Below are positions 1-10,950 of a stretch of DNA of 17,136 nt, one piece after another. The number at the start of each line of letters is the position of its first letter. Position 1 is the stretch's first letter. The DNA is from Neocallimastix lanati (nom. inval.). Taxonomy: Eukaryota > Neocallimastigomycota > Neocallimastigomycetes > Neocallimastigales > Neocallimastigaceae. The stretch lies in contig JACVTC010000582.1 in assembly GCA_016946835.1 (NCBI GenBank), forward strand, positions 1 to 17,136. Reading direction: 5' to 3'. The notes beneath the pieces are model-generated. The model ran no database searches. It saw only the letters and a program-made list of their open reading frames with translations, and was not told the DNA's origin. A program made the translations under genes and the position numbers.

Positions 1-380
1 TAAGGAAAATGATAAATAATTATTTTCCTTATAACCTTATTTTTTATATTTTATTATTAATATTTATATTATATTTTTATATTTTATATTTTATTATTGA
101 TATTATATTTTTATATTTTTCTATTAATATTATATTTTTATATTTTATTATTAATATCAATATATTATTTTTATATTTTATTATTAAAAAATTTTATTTT
201 ATAAATTTATATTTAAATTAATATTATTTAAAATATTAATTTTTTATATTATAACTAAAACTTTAGTTGTTATTATAACATCTTAATAATAGAATTAAAC
301 CTTTTATTTTATATATAATTTATAAATAAAATATTAAATAATAATAAAAATCACAAAATAATATTTTTATAAGACTTAAA
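1..380. other. AT-rich noncoding flank
   Basis: The stretch is almost pure A/T with runs of a TTTATATTTTATTATTAATAT-like pattern. The open frame at 9-221 consists only of Ile/Phe/Tyr/Leu/Asn codons produced by that repetition, with no domain and no start context, so it is not called. A 9-bp inverted repeat (AAGGAAAAT at 2-10, ATTTTCCTT at 22-30) lies at the left edge. No gene or RNA is seen. Confidence 0.6.
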
Positions 381-653
381 TTATAGCTGTAAATTGAAAT
401 TTCAAAAATTAAAATTTGTTGTTCACATTTCAATTACTATTTATATATTACAGCAACCGTTTTGTAGAGATATATAAATAGGTTTTTTACACATATGAAT
501 TCTACATGTCTATCTCCATATTATATATGTCTAGGCTTGTAAAGCAACTATACTATTTGGTAATAATATATCTTATACTATATCAGTACGACGTCGGCGC
601 TCCAAATTCCTAAGCAGAGGTAGCTCCAGTAGACATGTCTTGTCAAATAACAT

Positions 654-722
654 CCGTGTTATCCTATAGAAATTGAACTCGTAACCCTCACAGTATAGGC
701 TATACAACTACACTAGGATACC
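654..722 (-). promoter_or_regulatory. tRNA-like internal Pol III promoter (A-box and B-box)
   Basis: Read on the minus strand, the segment begins GGTATCC and ends GGATAAC, which could pair as an acceptor stem with one mismatch. TAGTGTAGTTG at 705-715 matches the A-box consensus TRGYNNARNNG at every position. GTTCAATTT at 670-678 matches GWTCRANNC except at the last base. The A-to-B spacing (26 nt) is a little shorter than in a normal tRNA, and the T-stem and D-stem do not pair well. It is therefore a degenerate tRNA-like promoter, not a functional tRNA gene. Confidence 0.5.
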
Positions 723-743
723 ATGGGTGATCAAATATAGAAA

Positions 744-869
744 TTAAATACGTGGCAATCCAATAATGGTAGGAGCGGAATTAATACTTACCTGAAATTG
801 TGCCATTATAACCCCTTTACCCTTTCTCCAAACCCTATCGGGAAAATCAGATAAAGAATAGATACCAGA
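744..869 (-). other. Exon-like open frame with a splice-donor motif inside the GC-rich insertion
   Basis: One minus-strand frame is open for about 40 codons and ends with TAA at 744-746. It reads ...DRVWRKGKGVIMAQFQVSIN and continues to PRI. The composition is less AT-driven than other spurious frames here. Inside it, CAG|GTAAGT (boundary at 792/791) is a perfect 5' splice-site consensus directly after the codons for MAQFQ, whose ATG is at 804-806. It could be an exon fragment of a gene carried by a mobile element, or chance in a GC-richer segment. No family is recognised. Confidence 0.25.
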
Positions 870-968
870 TGATTATTAAGTCCGCCACATAACAACCAGT
901 AGAAAGCCCAGTTCTACTTTATATGCTAAAAAATGCTATATATATTTGTTGTTTTAAAAAGACTTAAA

Positions 969-1335
969 AGTTAATAATTTAATTAGATTATAATATAAAT
1001 AAAATAATTAATTAATTCATAAATTCTTTATTAGTATATATTAAAAAAAATAATTAATATTAATTTAGAATAAATAAATAATTAAATTTTTTTTATATAC
1101 ATTAAATAAATAATTTATTTTTAAATAATAAAAATTAAAATATTTTCATATATACTTTATGTATCTGTTTTTTTTTTAAAAAAATTAAAAGAAAAAGAAA
1201 TAATTAAAATACTTTTTATCTTTTAAAAAAAATTGAATATTTAATTGTTCAGAATTAATATTAAAAAATAATATTTAGATAATTAATATAATAATTTAAA
1301 AGATATAATTAAAAACTATATATTAAAATTTATAA
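969..1335. other. AT-rich upstream flank of the MULE
   Basis: About 90% A/T, with no gene, no clear promoter box beyond generic TA-rich DNA, and no convincing terminal inverted repeat partner to the sequence after 2756. Confidence 0.5.
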
Positions 1336-2756
1336 ATGGAAGAAAACATAACTATTTATATAAGTGAGTCTAATAAAGGAGAAGAACAAATCATTATTAA
1401 TAAACAATATAAATTTAATTTTTCACATTCAAGGAAAGATAATTCAAGAGCTTATAAATGTACCGAATATAAAAAAAATAATAAATGTAAATCTTTTATT
1501 ATTTAAATAATGAGAAAGAAATCTTAAAATATGAGAGTTTACATAATCATCCTGGAAACGAATATAGTGTATCCCTATCTGTAATGAAACATAAAATTAA
1601 AGATGAAATTAACAAACATTCAAATCCTTTTGATATAAAACGAAAAAGACTATATAATGAAATTTCTAAAGAAATGGGATTTATATATCCGTGTCCAGAA
1701 TATATTTCAGTTAAAACTCTAATATTAAGAAGTATTAATAAAAAACTACCATCCAATGTAACAACTTTTAATGAAATTCCTAATGAATCTGAATATTATA
1801 AAACTGAACGAAATGAAGATTTTATGATATTCAAAAATTCTGATTTAGTAATTTTTCAATCCCCTTTTCAAGCAAAATTATTTAAGAAATATAATAATGA
1901 TATATTTGTGGATGATACTTTTTATATCGCACCTAAATTTAGTCAACAAGTGTTTATTACTAGAACTTACGTTAAAGAATTGAATAGTTTTTATACTACT
2001 TCTTATGCAATATTAAGAAATAAAAAGCAAAAAACATATAAAATGTTATTCAATAAATTAAAACAAAATTCTAATAATAATATTATAACTGAACCAAAAA
2101 ATGTACATTGCGATTTTGAAAAAGGCATATCCAAAGCAGTAAAAAAAATATTTCCTAATATAAATATTAAATACTGTATTTGGCATTATAAAAATTTATT
2201 AGAAATTAAAAAAAATGAATTGTGCCGTAATGAAGTGAACGATGATGAAAAAATATTTAATTATTACAAAGGAATTTCAAACTTACCATTTATCAACCCT
2301 GAATACATAATGGATATTTTTTCATTAATTAAAACTAAATCCATTGAAAAAAATTCTTGTCAATTTTTAAAATTTTTAGAATATTTTTATGAAACATATT
2401 TAATTGGTTACGATATGAAAAGTTGGAATTATTTTAATAATATTGAACATATAACCAATAATGCTTCAGAATCACTCAATAATTCTTTAAATAAACTATT
2501 TCCAATGAAACCAAAATTTTATGAATTAATAAATAAATTAAAAGAACAGGAACATTTATCATATTATGATTACCAAATGAAAATAAAAGGAATTTGGAGA
2601 ATGAAAAAAAAAATAAAAACAAAAACTGATGAAATTAATATCTTAATTGAAAAATTCAAAAATAAAGAAGCCAAGTTAATTATTATTAAATATGATAGAA
2701 GTGATCTTACTAAATTGTGGTTTGAATGTTTAACTAATTTAAATAATATTTTATAA
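1336..2756 (+). pseudogene. FLYWCH-type MULE (Mutator-like) transposase, frameshifted
   Basis: The ATG at 1336 directly follows an in-frame TAA and opens 56 codons ending at TAA 1504-1506. The same protein continues in another frame from about 1500 through 1584 to TAA 2754-2756, so a single-base-class indel near 1492-1506 splits it. The N-terminal part has a FLYWCH/WRKY-GCM1-like zinc finger: C at residues 42 and 51, then HNH in the shifted frame (LHNHPGN). In the 390-residue part counted from the ATG at 1584, the MULE core is visible: FVDDTF at 108-113 (first catalytic Asp), CDFEKG at 176-181 (second Asp), C..WHY at 198-202, a candidate catalytic Glu near 270, and W281 followed by TNNASESLN at 291-299. 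MULE transposases cut and paste DNA using an RNase H-like DDE fold. No terminal inverted repeats were found by eye. The downstream part is otherwise stop-free, so inactivation looks recent, or the frameshift is a sequencing error. Confidence 0.85.
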
Positions 2757-2927
2757 ATATTATTTAATAATAAATAATTATGAAATGACAGAGGAATTTC
2801 CAAAAGAAAAAATCATTAAAATTCTTTCATACAAAAACTTATAATTAAATTTATTAATTAAAATTTTATAATTATTAAAAAGTTAAATTGTTTATACTTG
2901 ATAAAATTTATGTAGCTTAAATAAATA

Positions 2928-4890
2928 TTCTATAATTTTATTAATTGCTAAAGTATTTTATTAATAGTTGTTTAAATATTTTATTAATATTTTTTAAATA
3001 AATAAATATTAATATTTTTTTTAAATAAATAGATCTATATAATTGTTAAAGCATTTTATTAATATTTTTTTTAAATAAATTAATCTATATAATTGTTAAA
3101 GTATTTTATTAATATTTTTTTTTAAATAAATAAATCTATATAATTGTTAAAGTATTTTATTAATATTTTTATAAATAAATAAATCTATATAATTGCTAAA
3201 GTATTATATTAATAGTTGTTTAAATATTTTATTAATATTTTTTAAATAAATAAATCTATATAATTGTTAAAGTATTTTATTAATATTTTTTTTTAAATAA
3301 ATAAATCTATATAATTGTTAAAGTATTGTATTAATATTTTTTTTAAATAAATAAATCTATATAATTGTTAAAGTATTTTATTAATATTTTTTTAAATAAA
3401 TAAATCTATATAATTGCTAAAGTATTTTATTAATAGTTGTTTAAATATTTTATTAATATTTTTTAAATAAATAAATCTATATAATTGTTAAAGTATTTTA
3501 TTAATATTTTTTTTAAATAAATAAATCTATATAATTGCTAAAGTATTTTATTAATAGTTGTTTAAATATTTTATTAATATTTTTTAAATAAATAAATCTA
3601 TATAATTGTTAAAGTATTTTATTAATATTTTTTTTTAAATAAATAAATCTATATAATTGTTAAAGTATTGTATTAATATTTTTTTTTAAATAAATAAATC
3701 TATATAATTGTTAAAGTATTTTATTAATATTTTTTTTAAATAAATAAATCTATATAATTGTTAAAGTATTTTATTAATATTTTTTTTAAATAAACAAATC
3801 TATATAATTGCTAAAGTATTTTATTAATAGTTGTTTAAATATTTTATTAATATTTTTTAAATAAATAAATCTATATAATTGCTAAAGTATTTTATTAATA
3901 GTTGTTTAAATATTTTATTAATATTTTTTAAATAAATAAATCTATATAATTGTTAAAGTATTTTATTAATAGTTGTTTAAATATTTTATTAATATTTTTT
4001 AAATAAATAAATCTATATAATTGTTAAAGTATTTTATTAATATTTTTTTTAAATAAATAAATCTATATAATTGTTAAAGTATTTTATTAATATTTTTTTT
4101 AAATAAATAAATCTATATAATTGCTAAAGTATTTTATTAATAGTTGTTTAAATATTTTATTAATATTTTTTAAATAAATAAATCTATATAATTGTTAAAG
4201 TATTTTATTAATATTTTTTTTAAATAAATAAATCTATATAATTGTTAAAGTATTTTATTAATATTTTTTTTTAAATAAATAAATCTATATAATTGTTAAA
4301 GTATTTTATTAATATTTTTTTAAATAAATAAATCTATATAATTGCTAAAGTATTTTATTAATAGTTGTTTAAATATTTTATTAATATTTTTTAAATAAAT
4401 AAATCTATATAATTGTTAAAGTATTTTATTAATATTTTTTTTAAATAAATAAATCTATATAATTGCTAAAGTATTTTATTAATAGTTGTTTAAATATTTT
4501 ATTAATATTTTTTAAATAAATAAATCTATATAATTGTTAAAGTATTTTATTAATATTTTTTTTTAAATAAATAAATCTATATAATTGTTAAAGTATTTTA
4601 TTAATATTTTTTTAAATAAATAAATCTATATAATTGCTAAAGTATTTTATTAATAGTTGTTTAAATATTTTATTAATATTTTTTAAATAAATAAATCTAT
4701 ATAATTGTTAAGGTATTTTATTAATATTTTTTTTAAATAAATAAATCTATATAATTGTTAAAGTATTTTATTAATATTTTTTTTTTAAATAAATAAATCT
4801 ATATAATTGTTAAAGTATTTTATTAATATTTTTTTAAATAAATAAATCTATATAATTGTTAAAGTATTTTATTAATATTTTTTTTTTAAA
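2928..4890. repeat. Two-unit minisatellite array (about 34 units)
   Basis: Tandem units share the core ATAATTGYTAAAGTATTTTA and end in a T-run plus AAATAAATAAATCTAT. Short units (S, about 50 bp) number 23. Long units (L, about 70 bp), which add AGTTGTTTAAATATTTTA-type sequence, number 11. The order read from left is L SSS L SSS L S L SSSS L L L SS L SSS L S L SS L SSSS. The Y base is C in ten of eleven L units and T in all S units. S-unit length varies mainly through the T-run. No open frame runs through the array. It lies between the MULE and the gene desert. Confidence 0.95.
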
Positions 4891-4892
4891 AT

Positions 4893-4940
4893 AAACCTTT
4901 TAATTGTTTGAATATTAAACCTTTTAATTGTTTGAATATT
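4893..4940. repeat. Two perfect 24-bp tandem copies closing the minisatellite
   Basis: Two adjacent identical 24-bp units beginning AAACCTTTTAATTGTTTG lie at 4893-4916 and 4917-4940. The sequence resembles the long-unit insert (TTGTTTAAATATT) of the neighbouring array, so it is probably a diverged edge of it. A T-rich run follows. Confidence 0.85.
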
Positions 4941-6840
4941 TTATTTTATTTTTTTTTTTTGTAAAAAAATATTTATTTTTATCTAACCATTATAATTTAT
5001 TTAATTATTCACTTAATAAATTTTAAGAAAAAAATTACAAATTAATAATACAACAAAATAGTATCATATAACTATTAATTTAAAAAGCCTCAAAATTTGA
5101 TATATCACGTGAAAAAATTGGCGTTTTGGACCTCTCCCAATTAATTTTAGATTAAATAATTCAAAAATTATAAATTATATTAATATATTTTTTTATTTTA
5201 TATAACAAATTTACATTATTATTTCAAATTTCTGTGGTAATCTAATATATAATTATTGTCAGAAATTATAAATTATTTAGAACTGTAAATTAATATAAAT
5301 TAATTTACATATGAAATACGTGATGTATTGATAAATATACATAATGTAAATATATAAATATTATAAGAATAAGCCACATTAAATTATATATATAAATATA
5401 TTATAATGATAATATATGTGAAACTATTCTTAATTCATTATTCCTATTATTCTTAACTCATAACTATTGATTATATACAAAACTATTACTAAGAATAAAT
5501 ATAATAATATTGAATTCATATTAGCATTCATACATATTTGATTATAATAAATTAAATATATTAAATAAAGATCACACATTTAAATCTAATTTCCAACAAT
5601 TATTATTTAAAATTACTGTAATATTTTGATATATAAGTATTATTTTAAAGAATATTTTATTACAAAAAAAAAAGTTTTATACATTATATATAATATAAAT
5701 AAATAAATAATTAAATAAATAAAATAATTAATATTTCTGTCATAAAAAAATACTTTAATATACTTACGCTTTATAAAAATTAATGATTTTATTTTTATAA
5801 AACATAAATACATTTTTAATATTATGAGATTGATAATTTTTTTTTTTTTTTAATATAGAGAAAAAAAAATCAATTTATTAATATCATTAATAAATCCATA
5901 ATAATAATAATAATTAAAAATTAATTGAAGTAATTTTAAATTAGTAAAATATAATTAATATTATCATTATTTAATAGAAATTAGTAATAAATAATTTAAA
6001 CCTATAACAATTATAATGTGGTAGAGATATTACTAATTAATTTAAAAATAATTATAAAAAATATTATCATTTTATTATTATATAATAATTATGAATATTA
6101 ATTTTACGAAATTTTAAATTTTTTTTTTTTTTTTTTCCTATATTGATATTGAATAATATATATTTTATATTTTTTATTGGACCATTGTTCATTTTTAATA
6201 TATAAAATAACTTAAAAAAATAATATTTATATACCAAAAAACTAATAAAATATATATTATAAAAAAATATAAAACGAAAAACATTAACCATTCAAGACTT
6301 ATAAATATCATATCCAATATTATTGAAAGAAAAAAAAAGGTCATTGTAGATAATTAATGACTAAATATTCTCAATAACTATATCTATATAATTATTAAAT
6401 CTAAAATTTCATTAAACATATGATTAAAAATAACAATATATTATTATAATTTTAATATTAATTTAATATATATGATTTTTAATTTAATAAATTATTTTAA
6501 CTTTTAGAGGAATTAATCTAATATAAAGAAATGACTTTTTTAATTATAGTAGATATAATTAAAAAAAGTTAAAAATTTGATAAAATTATTAATTGCTTAG
6601 TATTTCTAATATAATATTAAGAAATATTAAGAAATGACTAAATTTTTAATATTATTTAAAATAGAAATAATTAATAAAGTTTTATAATTTAAATTTATAG
6701 ATTTATATTGTAAGAAGAACTTATCATAAAAAGTTTTTGTTATTAACATAAAATAAACTAATTAAGGATCAATTAATCTTATTAATTTTATTAAATTTGA
6801 TATTTTAAGCAATTTTAAGATTTTGAGAAATTTCTCTAAT
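4941..6840. other. Gene-free AT-rich region with small complex islands
   Basis: No coding sequence is supportable; the minus frame at 6067-6291 is a low-complexity Phe/Tyr/Lys artefact. Slightly less AT-rich islands stand out. One at 5088-5145 has CACGTG followed by AATTGGCGTTTTGGACC and CCAATT. Another at about 5210-5580 contains a perfect hairpin and a lone AAGCCACATT motif (5371-5380) that recurs at 13670 and 14035. These look like transposon debris. Confidence 0.5.
5284..5309. repeat. Perfect 11-bp hairpin
   Basis: TGTAAATTAAT (5284-5294) is followed by a 4-nt spacer ATAA and its exact reverse complement (5299-5309). It lacks a GC-rich stem, so a transcription terminator is unlikely. It may be a cruciform-prone palindrome or the core of a small element. 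Confidence 0.6.
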
Positions 6841-6856
6841 TTTATTTCTTTTTATG

Positions 6857-6893
<37 letters not shown>

Positions 6894-7134
6894 GATAATA
6901 ATAATATTATAATAATTAATATTTATTTATTTATTATCAATCATTACATATTAACTGATTAACATTAATAATAACTTATTTTTTTTATAAAAAATATTTT
7001 TACTTAGTAAAAACATTGAATTTTTTATTTTAAAAATTTTAATTATTAAATAATTTTTTTTTGTTATTAAAATCAATTAAGCAAATCATTTAAATAAAAT
7101 TCTAATAATTAATATTTATAAACAAAATAATGTT

Positions 7135-7181
<47 letters not shown>

Positions 7182-8836
7182 AAATATTAATGAATAATTA
7201 AAAATATCTTTTCTAATTTTTTAAGCATATACATAAAAAATTAAAAAATTCCAATGATTTATTTATATATAGTTCATAATATTATTTGGTATATTAAATC
7301 TATTAGATAAATTAAATAATAATTATTTATTATACTAATAAAAAAAAAAAGTTACAATATTTTTATGTTATTATAATTTTTTAAAAATTAATTATTTTTC
7401 ACTTTACAAATAAAATTAAATCATATTATTATTTTAATATTATTTTAATTCTAACAGTAATCATTTTCTCAAAATTTTATATAATTAATAAAATTTTAAC
7501 TTCTGAAGATAAGCAAACAAAAAATATATATTTAATTTTATAATAATTTGTTACATGTAATAAAATTTAATAAAATATTATTAATAAAAAAAAATAATAT
7601 GAAATAATAATAAATTAATAAAAGTAGAAAAGTGTGATTTTTTTTCGTGATTTTATTTATTATATTTTGTATTAATTACATTGGAATTTTATATTACTAA
7701 TATTATTCTTTTAATATTTATTTTATTAAAATAATTAAATATGATTTTTGTTATATCGATTATCAGCCAATCATGCTTAAATAAAAAATACCGTTTATAA
7801 TAGTTTCTATATTTAGTAATTTATTTTAACATACCGAATTTAAAATTTAAAATATTAAGAAAAAAAAAAAATAAATAAAAAACATTTTTTTAAGAGAAAT
7901 TTTAATTTTATTAGTTATAATTTTTAATCACTTATGGAAAAAGAAATATTAAAAATCTTAAAATAATATGATGAAAATCATAATAAAAAAAAAAGTTATG
8001 GAAACAATAGAATTTGTGAAAATAATTAAAAAAAAAAAAAGAGATATAATTAGTTTTTAATTACTAATTTAATGATTAATTTATTATAAATTAAAGATTT
8101 AGTAAAAAAAAAATAATTATAATTTATTATAAAATAACATATTAATAATAATAAACAATTATTAGTACCATTAATAATTAAAAAGTAATAATATCTATTA
8201 AAATAAAATATATATTTTGAATTATTATTATGTATATATATATATATACATAAAAACTATTTAAATATGTCATTTCTTTTCTTATTTTCCAATTTTTAAT
8301 ATTTTAAATTCAAAAATAGTTATATATATATAGAGTACTAAAAATAAATTATTAATTCCTTTAATATATATATAATTTTAAATAAATATATTAGGATTTT
8401 GACTTATTAAGACTTTAAACATTTTAATATAATAATAATATAGTTTTAGTTTTAATTTTGATTCGTTCTTCGACTAAAATATATTTATCCTAATATAGAA
8501 ATATCAAAATATATTAATACTTTTTTTTTTTTTTAATTTAAATATAAAAAATATAGAACTAAAACAAAATATAAATACTACAAAATTTTTTTAAAACTTT
8601 TTACAATTTTAAAAATTTTTTTTAAAAATATTTTAGCTTTTATTGTAAAATATTTAAAATATATATATATATATAAAATAAATAATATAAAAGAACATAG
8701 AAAAAATTTGTAATAAAAACATTTTTATTCTTATTGTATAAGGATAATTGTATAAATTTTTTGTATTAGATAGTTGTAAATATATTTAAAAATAAATCAA
8801 TATCCAAAAATAACATTATATTTTAATAATACTAAA
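6841..8836. other. Gene-free region with long poly(T) tracts
   Basis: It contains T31 at 6859-6889 and T38 at 7137-7174, several A-runs of 8-13, and a perfect 24-bp palindrome of alternating TA bounded by TATG/CATA at 8229-8252. No open frame has coding character. The last few hundred bases before 8837 presumably hold the promoter of the next gene, but no specific box can be picked out of the TA-rich background. Confidence 0.5.
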
Positions 8837-9607
8837 ATGGCTACCAACAATTATGATGAATTAACTAAAAAATGTCAAGAGATTTTTGACAAACTTATTC
8901 TTGAAAATAAGGATGAAATAGAAAAATTAAATAAGAAAGAAGAAACAAGACATCAAAGAACAAGATCTATGGCTCCACCAAACTCTTATGGTTTATATGG
9001 ATCTTCTCGTAGACAATGTGATATTGAATGTACCATAGTTAGACCACGTTCTCAGAGTGTTCCACTTTCTTTCTTATCGGATTACAATGCTAAGCAACCT
9101 AATAATACTCCTATTAATACCAACTTAGCAAGACCAACAGTTGAACCAATTCAAGAAGAAGGTGAATTCAATATTTATAATCAAAGATCAAAAATGAATA
9201 ACTATACAATATCTACAGATCAATTATTGAATGCAGAATTAAGAAAAATTTCAAGTAAAATGGATACTCATAACCGTTCTAAATCCCTATCTTCAATTTC
9301 TGAAAATGATATATTAAATATTGAAAGTTTAATAAACAAGCAAGAGGAGGAACAGAATAAAGAAAGGACACAAAAGAAGGCATATAGAAGTCGTTCCCAT
9401 TCTTATTCTTATGGAAATTCTTATTTAAATAGAACACCATTAAGCATTGACGAATACAAAAAGAGAGTTGAATTAGAAGTTTATCGTCAACAAATTAAAT
9501 GTCATGAAAAACTTGAATTTGAAAATTATGAACGTAATAAGTACCAAAAATTCTTAAAATGGCAAGAAATCGATTACCAAAATAAAAGGAGTTCTTGGAA
9601 TATTTAA
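8837..9607 (+). CDS. Hypothetical 256-aa basic Ser/Arg-motif protein with C-terminal coiled region
   Basis: A single uninterrupted frame runs from the ATG at 8837 (context ACTAAAATGGCT, with purine at -3 and G at +4) to TAA at 9605-9607. Codon use is clearly coding: mixed G/C in otherwise 85% AT DNA. Residues 1-40 are a charged helix (EIEKLNKKEE). The middle is disordered and Ser/Asn-rich. Residues 160-182 and 205-250 are charged and helical, with many Glu, Lys, Arg, Gln and Tyr. Four related basophilic sites occur: RTRS 41-44, RSQSVP 71-76, RSKS 147-150 and RSRSHS 184-189. RSQSVP fits the 14-3-3 mode I pattern RSxSxP. No catalytic domain, signal peptide or membrane segment is seen. A phosphorylated scaffold or cytoskeleton-linked protein is a guess only, and the family is not recognised. 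The next gene is 1.5 kb downstream on the same strand. Confidence 0.9.
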   Translation: MATNNYDELTKKCQEIFDKLILENKDEIEKLNKKEETRHQRTRSMAPPNSYGLYGSSRRQCDIECTIVRPRSQSVPLSFLSDYNAKQPNNTPINTNLARPTVEPIQEEGEFNIYNQRSKMNNYTISTDQLLNAELRKISSKMDTHNRSKSLSSISENDILNIESLINKQEEEQNKERTQKKAYRSRSHSYSYGNSYLNRTPLSIDEYKKRVELEVYRQQIKCHEKLEFENYERNKYQKFLKWQEIDYQNKRSSWNI

Positions 9608-9632
9608 AAAAAAAAAAAAGAAAAAAAAAATG

Positions 9633-9890
9633 GAATTTTAAACTATTTAAGAAAAAAAGTTTAATAAGAAGAAATTAAGATATTCTTTAAATTTTTAAAT
9701 AATACCTTTTTTTTCTTTATTTATAATAAAGTATTTAACAAAAAAAAAAACAAACAAACAAAAAAAAAAAAACAAAAAAAAAAACAAAAAAAAAGAAAAT
9801 TTAAATTATCTAAGAAAAAAGTCTAATAAGAAGAAATTAAGATATATTTTAAAATTTTAAATTATACCTTTTTTACTTTATATAATTAAG
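9633..9890. repeat. Duplicated 3' flank (two copies of about 97 bp)
   Basis: Copy one (9633-9731) and copy two (9795-9890) share the order TTTAA.TAT.TAAGAAAAA, TAATAAGAAGAAATTAAGAT and ATACCTTTTTT, with scattered substitutions and small indels. The copies are separated by an A-rich (AAAC)-like spacer at 9739-9794. The duplication begins just after the stop codon of the preceding gene, so its 3' UTR or polyadenylation region may be doubled. Confidence 0.85.
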
Positions 9891-10194
9891 CATATATTTT
9901 GATTTAAGTATATATAATTGTATTAAAAAACAATATATTAATATCGTTTTTATTTATTACAATATTAAAAGTAAAAACGAGAATGAAAGATGTATTTATT
10001 ATATTATATTATTCCTAAATAATTTTGAAATTAGTTTATTCATGTATTATTTAATTTTATATTTAATTTTATATTTGAACTATTTTTAATTCATATATTT
10101 TAATAATACCGTTGTAACTAATCTGGTATAAATAATATATATATTGATATATGTATAAAACGCTTATAAATTATAAAAAAAAAAAAAAATTTAT

Positions 10195-10225
<31 letters not shown>

Positions 10226-10301
10226 TAAAGTAAAAAAGTAAATATAAAAATAAAAAGAAAAAATTATATATATTAATAATTATTGTGTATTTATATTTAT
10301 A

Positions 10302-10337
<36 letters not shown>

Positions 10338-10918
10338 ACTAAATGTTTCTCATTTTTGTCAAATCATCAAAATATATTAATATTTAAGATTTACTATCTT
10401 ATGATTAGTAATTTAATTACTTAATCTATTTTATAAATTCAACTTTTTTATATTATGTAATTTAATGAATTTTAATAAATATAATAAAATAAAATTAATT
10501 ACAGTTTAAATATGATAAAAACAAAAACAAAAACAAAAAATTAAGAATATATTAAACTTTATTTTTTTGTCATATATATTAGTATTAAAAAAGGAAGACA
10601 AAAAAAAAAAAAAATTTAAAATATATTGAACTTTATTTTTGTCATATATATTAATGTTAAAAAAGATGAAAGAATAAAATTCTTTTATTCCTCCAATATA
10701 TTTTAATAATATAAATATAGTTACATAAATATGATTATAATTTAATAATAATATAAAGTTTTTAAAGTTTTCGGTATATCTTTATCATAATATAAATGGA
10801 TAAATATATTAATAAAATTAATTAGAGAAATATAATTTAATATACATTATTCTGAGTTTAAAATAAAATTATAATGTATTATATTTAAAATATGAGAATT
10901 ATATATATAAATAAAATA

Positions 10919-10950
<32 letters not shown>

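Larger units (their letters stand above)
371..968 (-). mobile_element. SINE-like or retroposed insertion flanked by 10-bp direct repeats
   Basis: A segment with clearly higher GC than its surroundings (601-660 is 25 of 60 G/C, against near 10-15% around it) sits between two copies of AAGACTTAAA, at 371-380 and 959-968. These read as a target-site duplication around a body of 381-958. On the minus strand the body carries a perfect Pol III A-box and a near-consensus B-box (listed separately), as in tRNA-derived SINEs. The tRNA-like part is internal, with about 235 bp of the element before it, so this may be a composite, or a retroposed transcript that carried a tRNA-like domain. Imperfect inverted motifs (ATTGAAAT/ATTTCAAT, GCTGTAA/TTACAGC) occur near the left end at 385-455. 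A DNA transposon remains possible because TSD length alone does not decide. No family name is claimed. Confidence 0.5.

Noticed and set aside
9-221. 70-codon plus frame
   Set aside because: It is only Ile/Phe/Tyr/Leu/Asn codons from a TTTATATT repeat. There is no motif and no coding-like G/C at any codon position.
654-722. Functional tRNA gene on the minus strand
   Set aside because: The acceptor stem nearly pairs and the boxes are present, but the D and T stems do not fold and no credible anticodon loop is found.
1547-1756. 69-codon minus frame
   Set aside because: It lies antisense to the transposase reading frame and is a shadow of it.
2570-2803. 77-codon minus frame
   Set aside because: It is antisense to the C-terminal part of the transposase, and its hydrophobicity results from complementing Lys/Asn codons.
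2928-4890. CRISPR array
   Set aside because: Units are contiguous tandem repeats with no unique spacers, the setting is eukaryotic, and no cas genes are present.
6067-6291. 74-codon minus frame
   Set aside because: Low-complexity Phe/Tyr/Ile/Lys stretch with a poly(Lys) run from a poly(T) tract. No domain.
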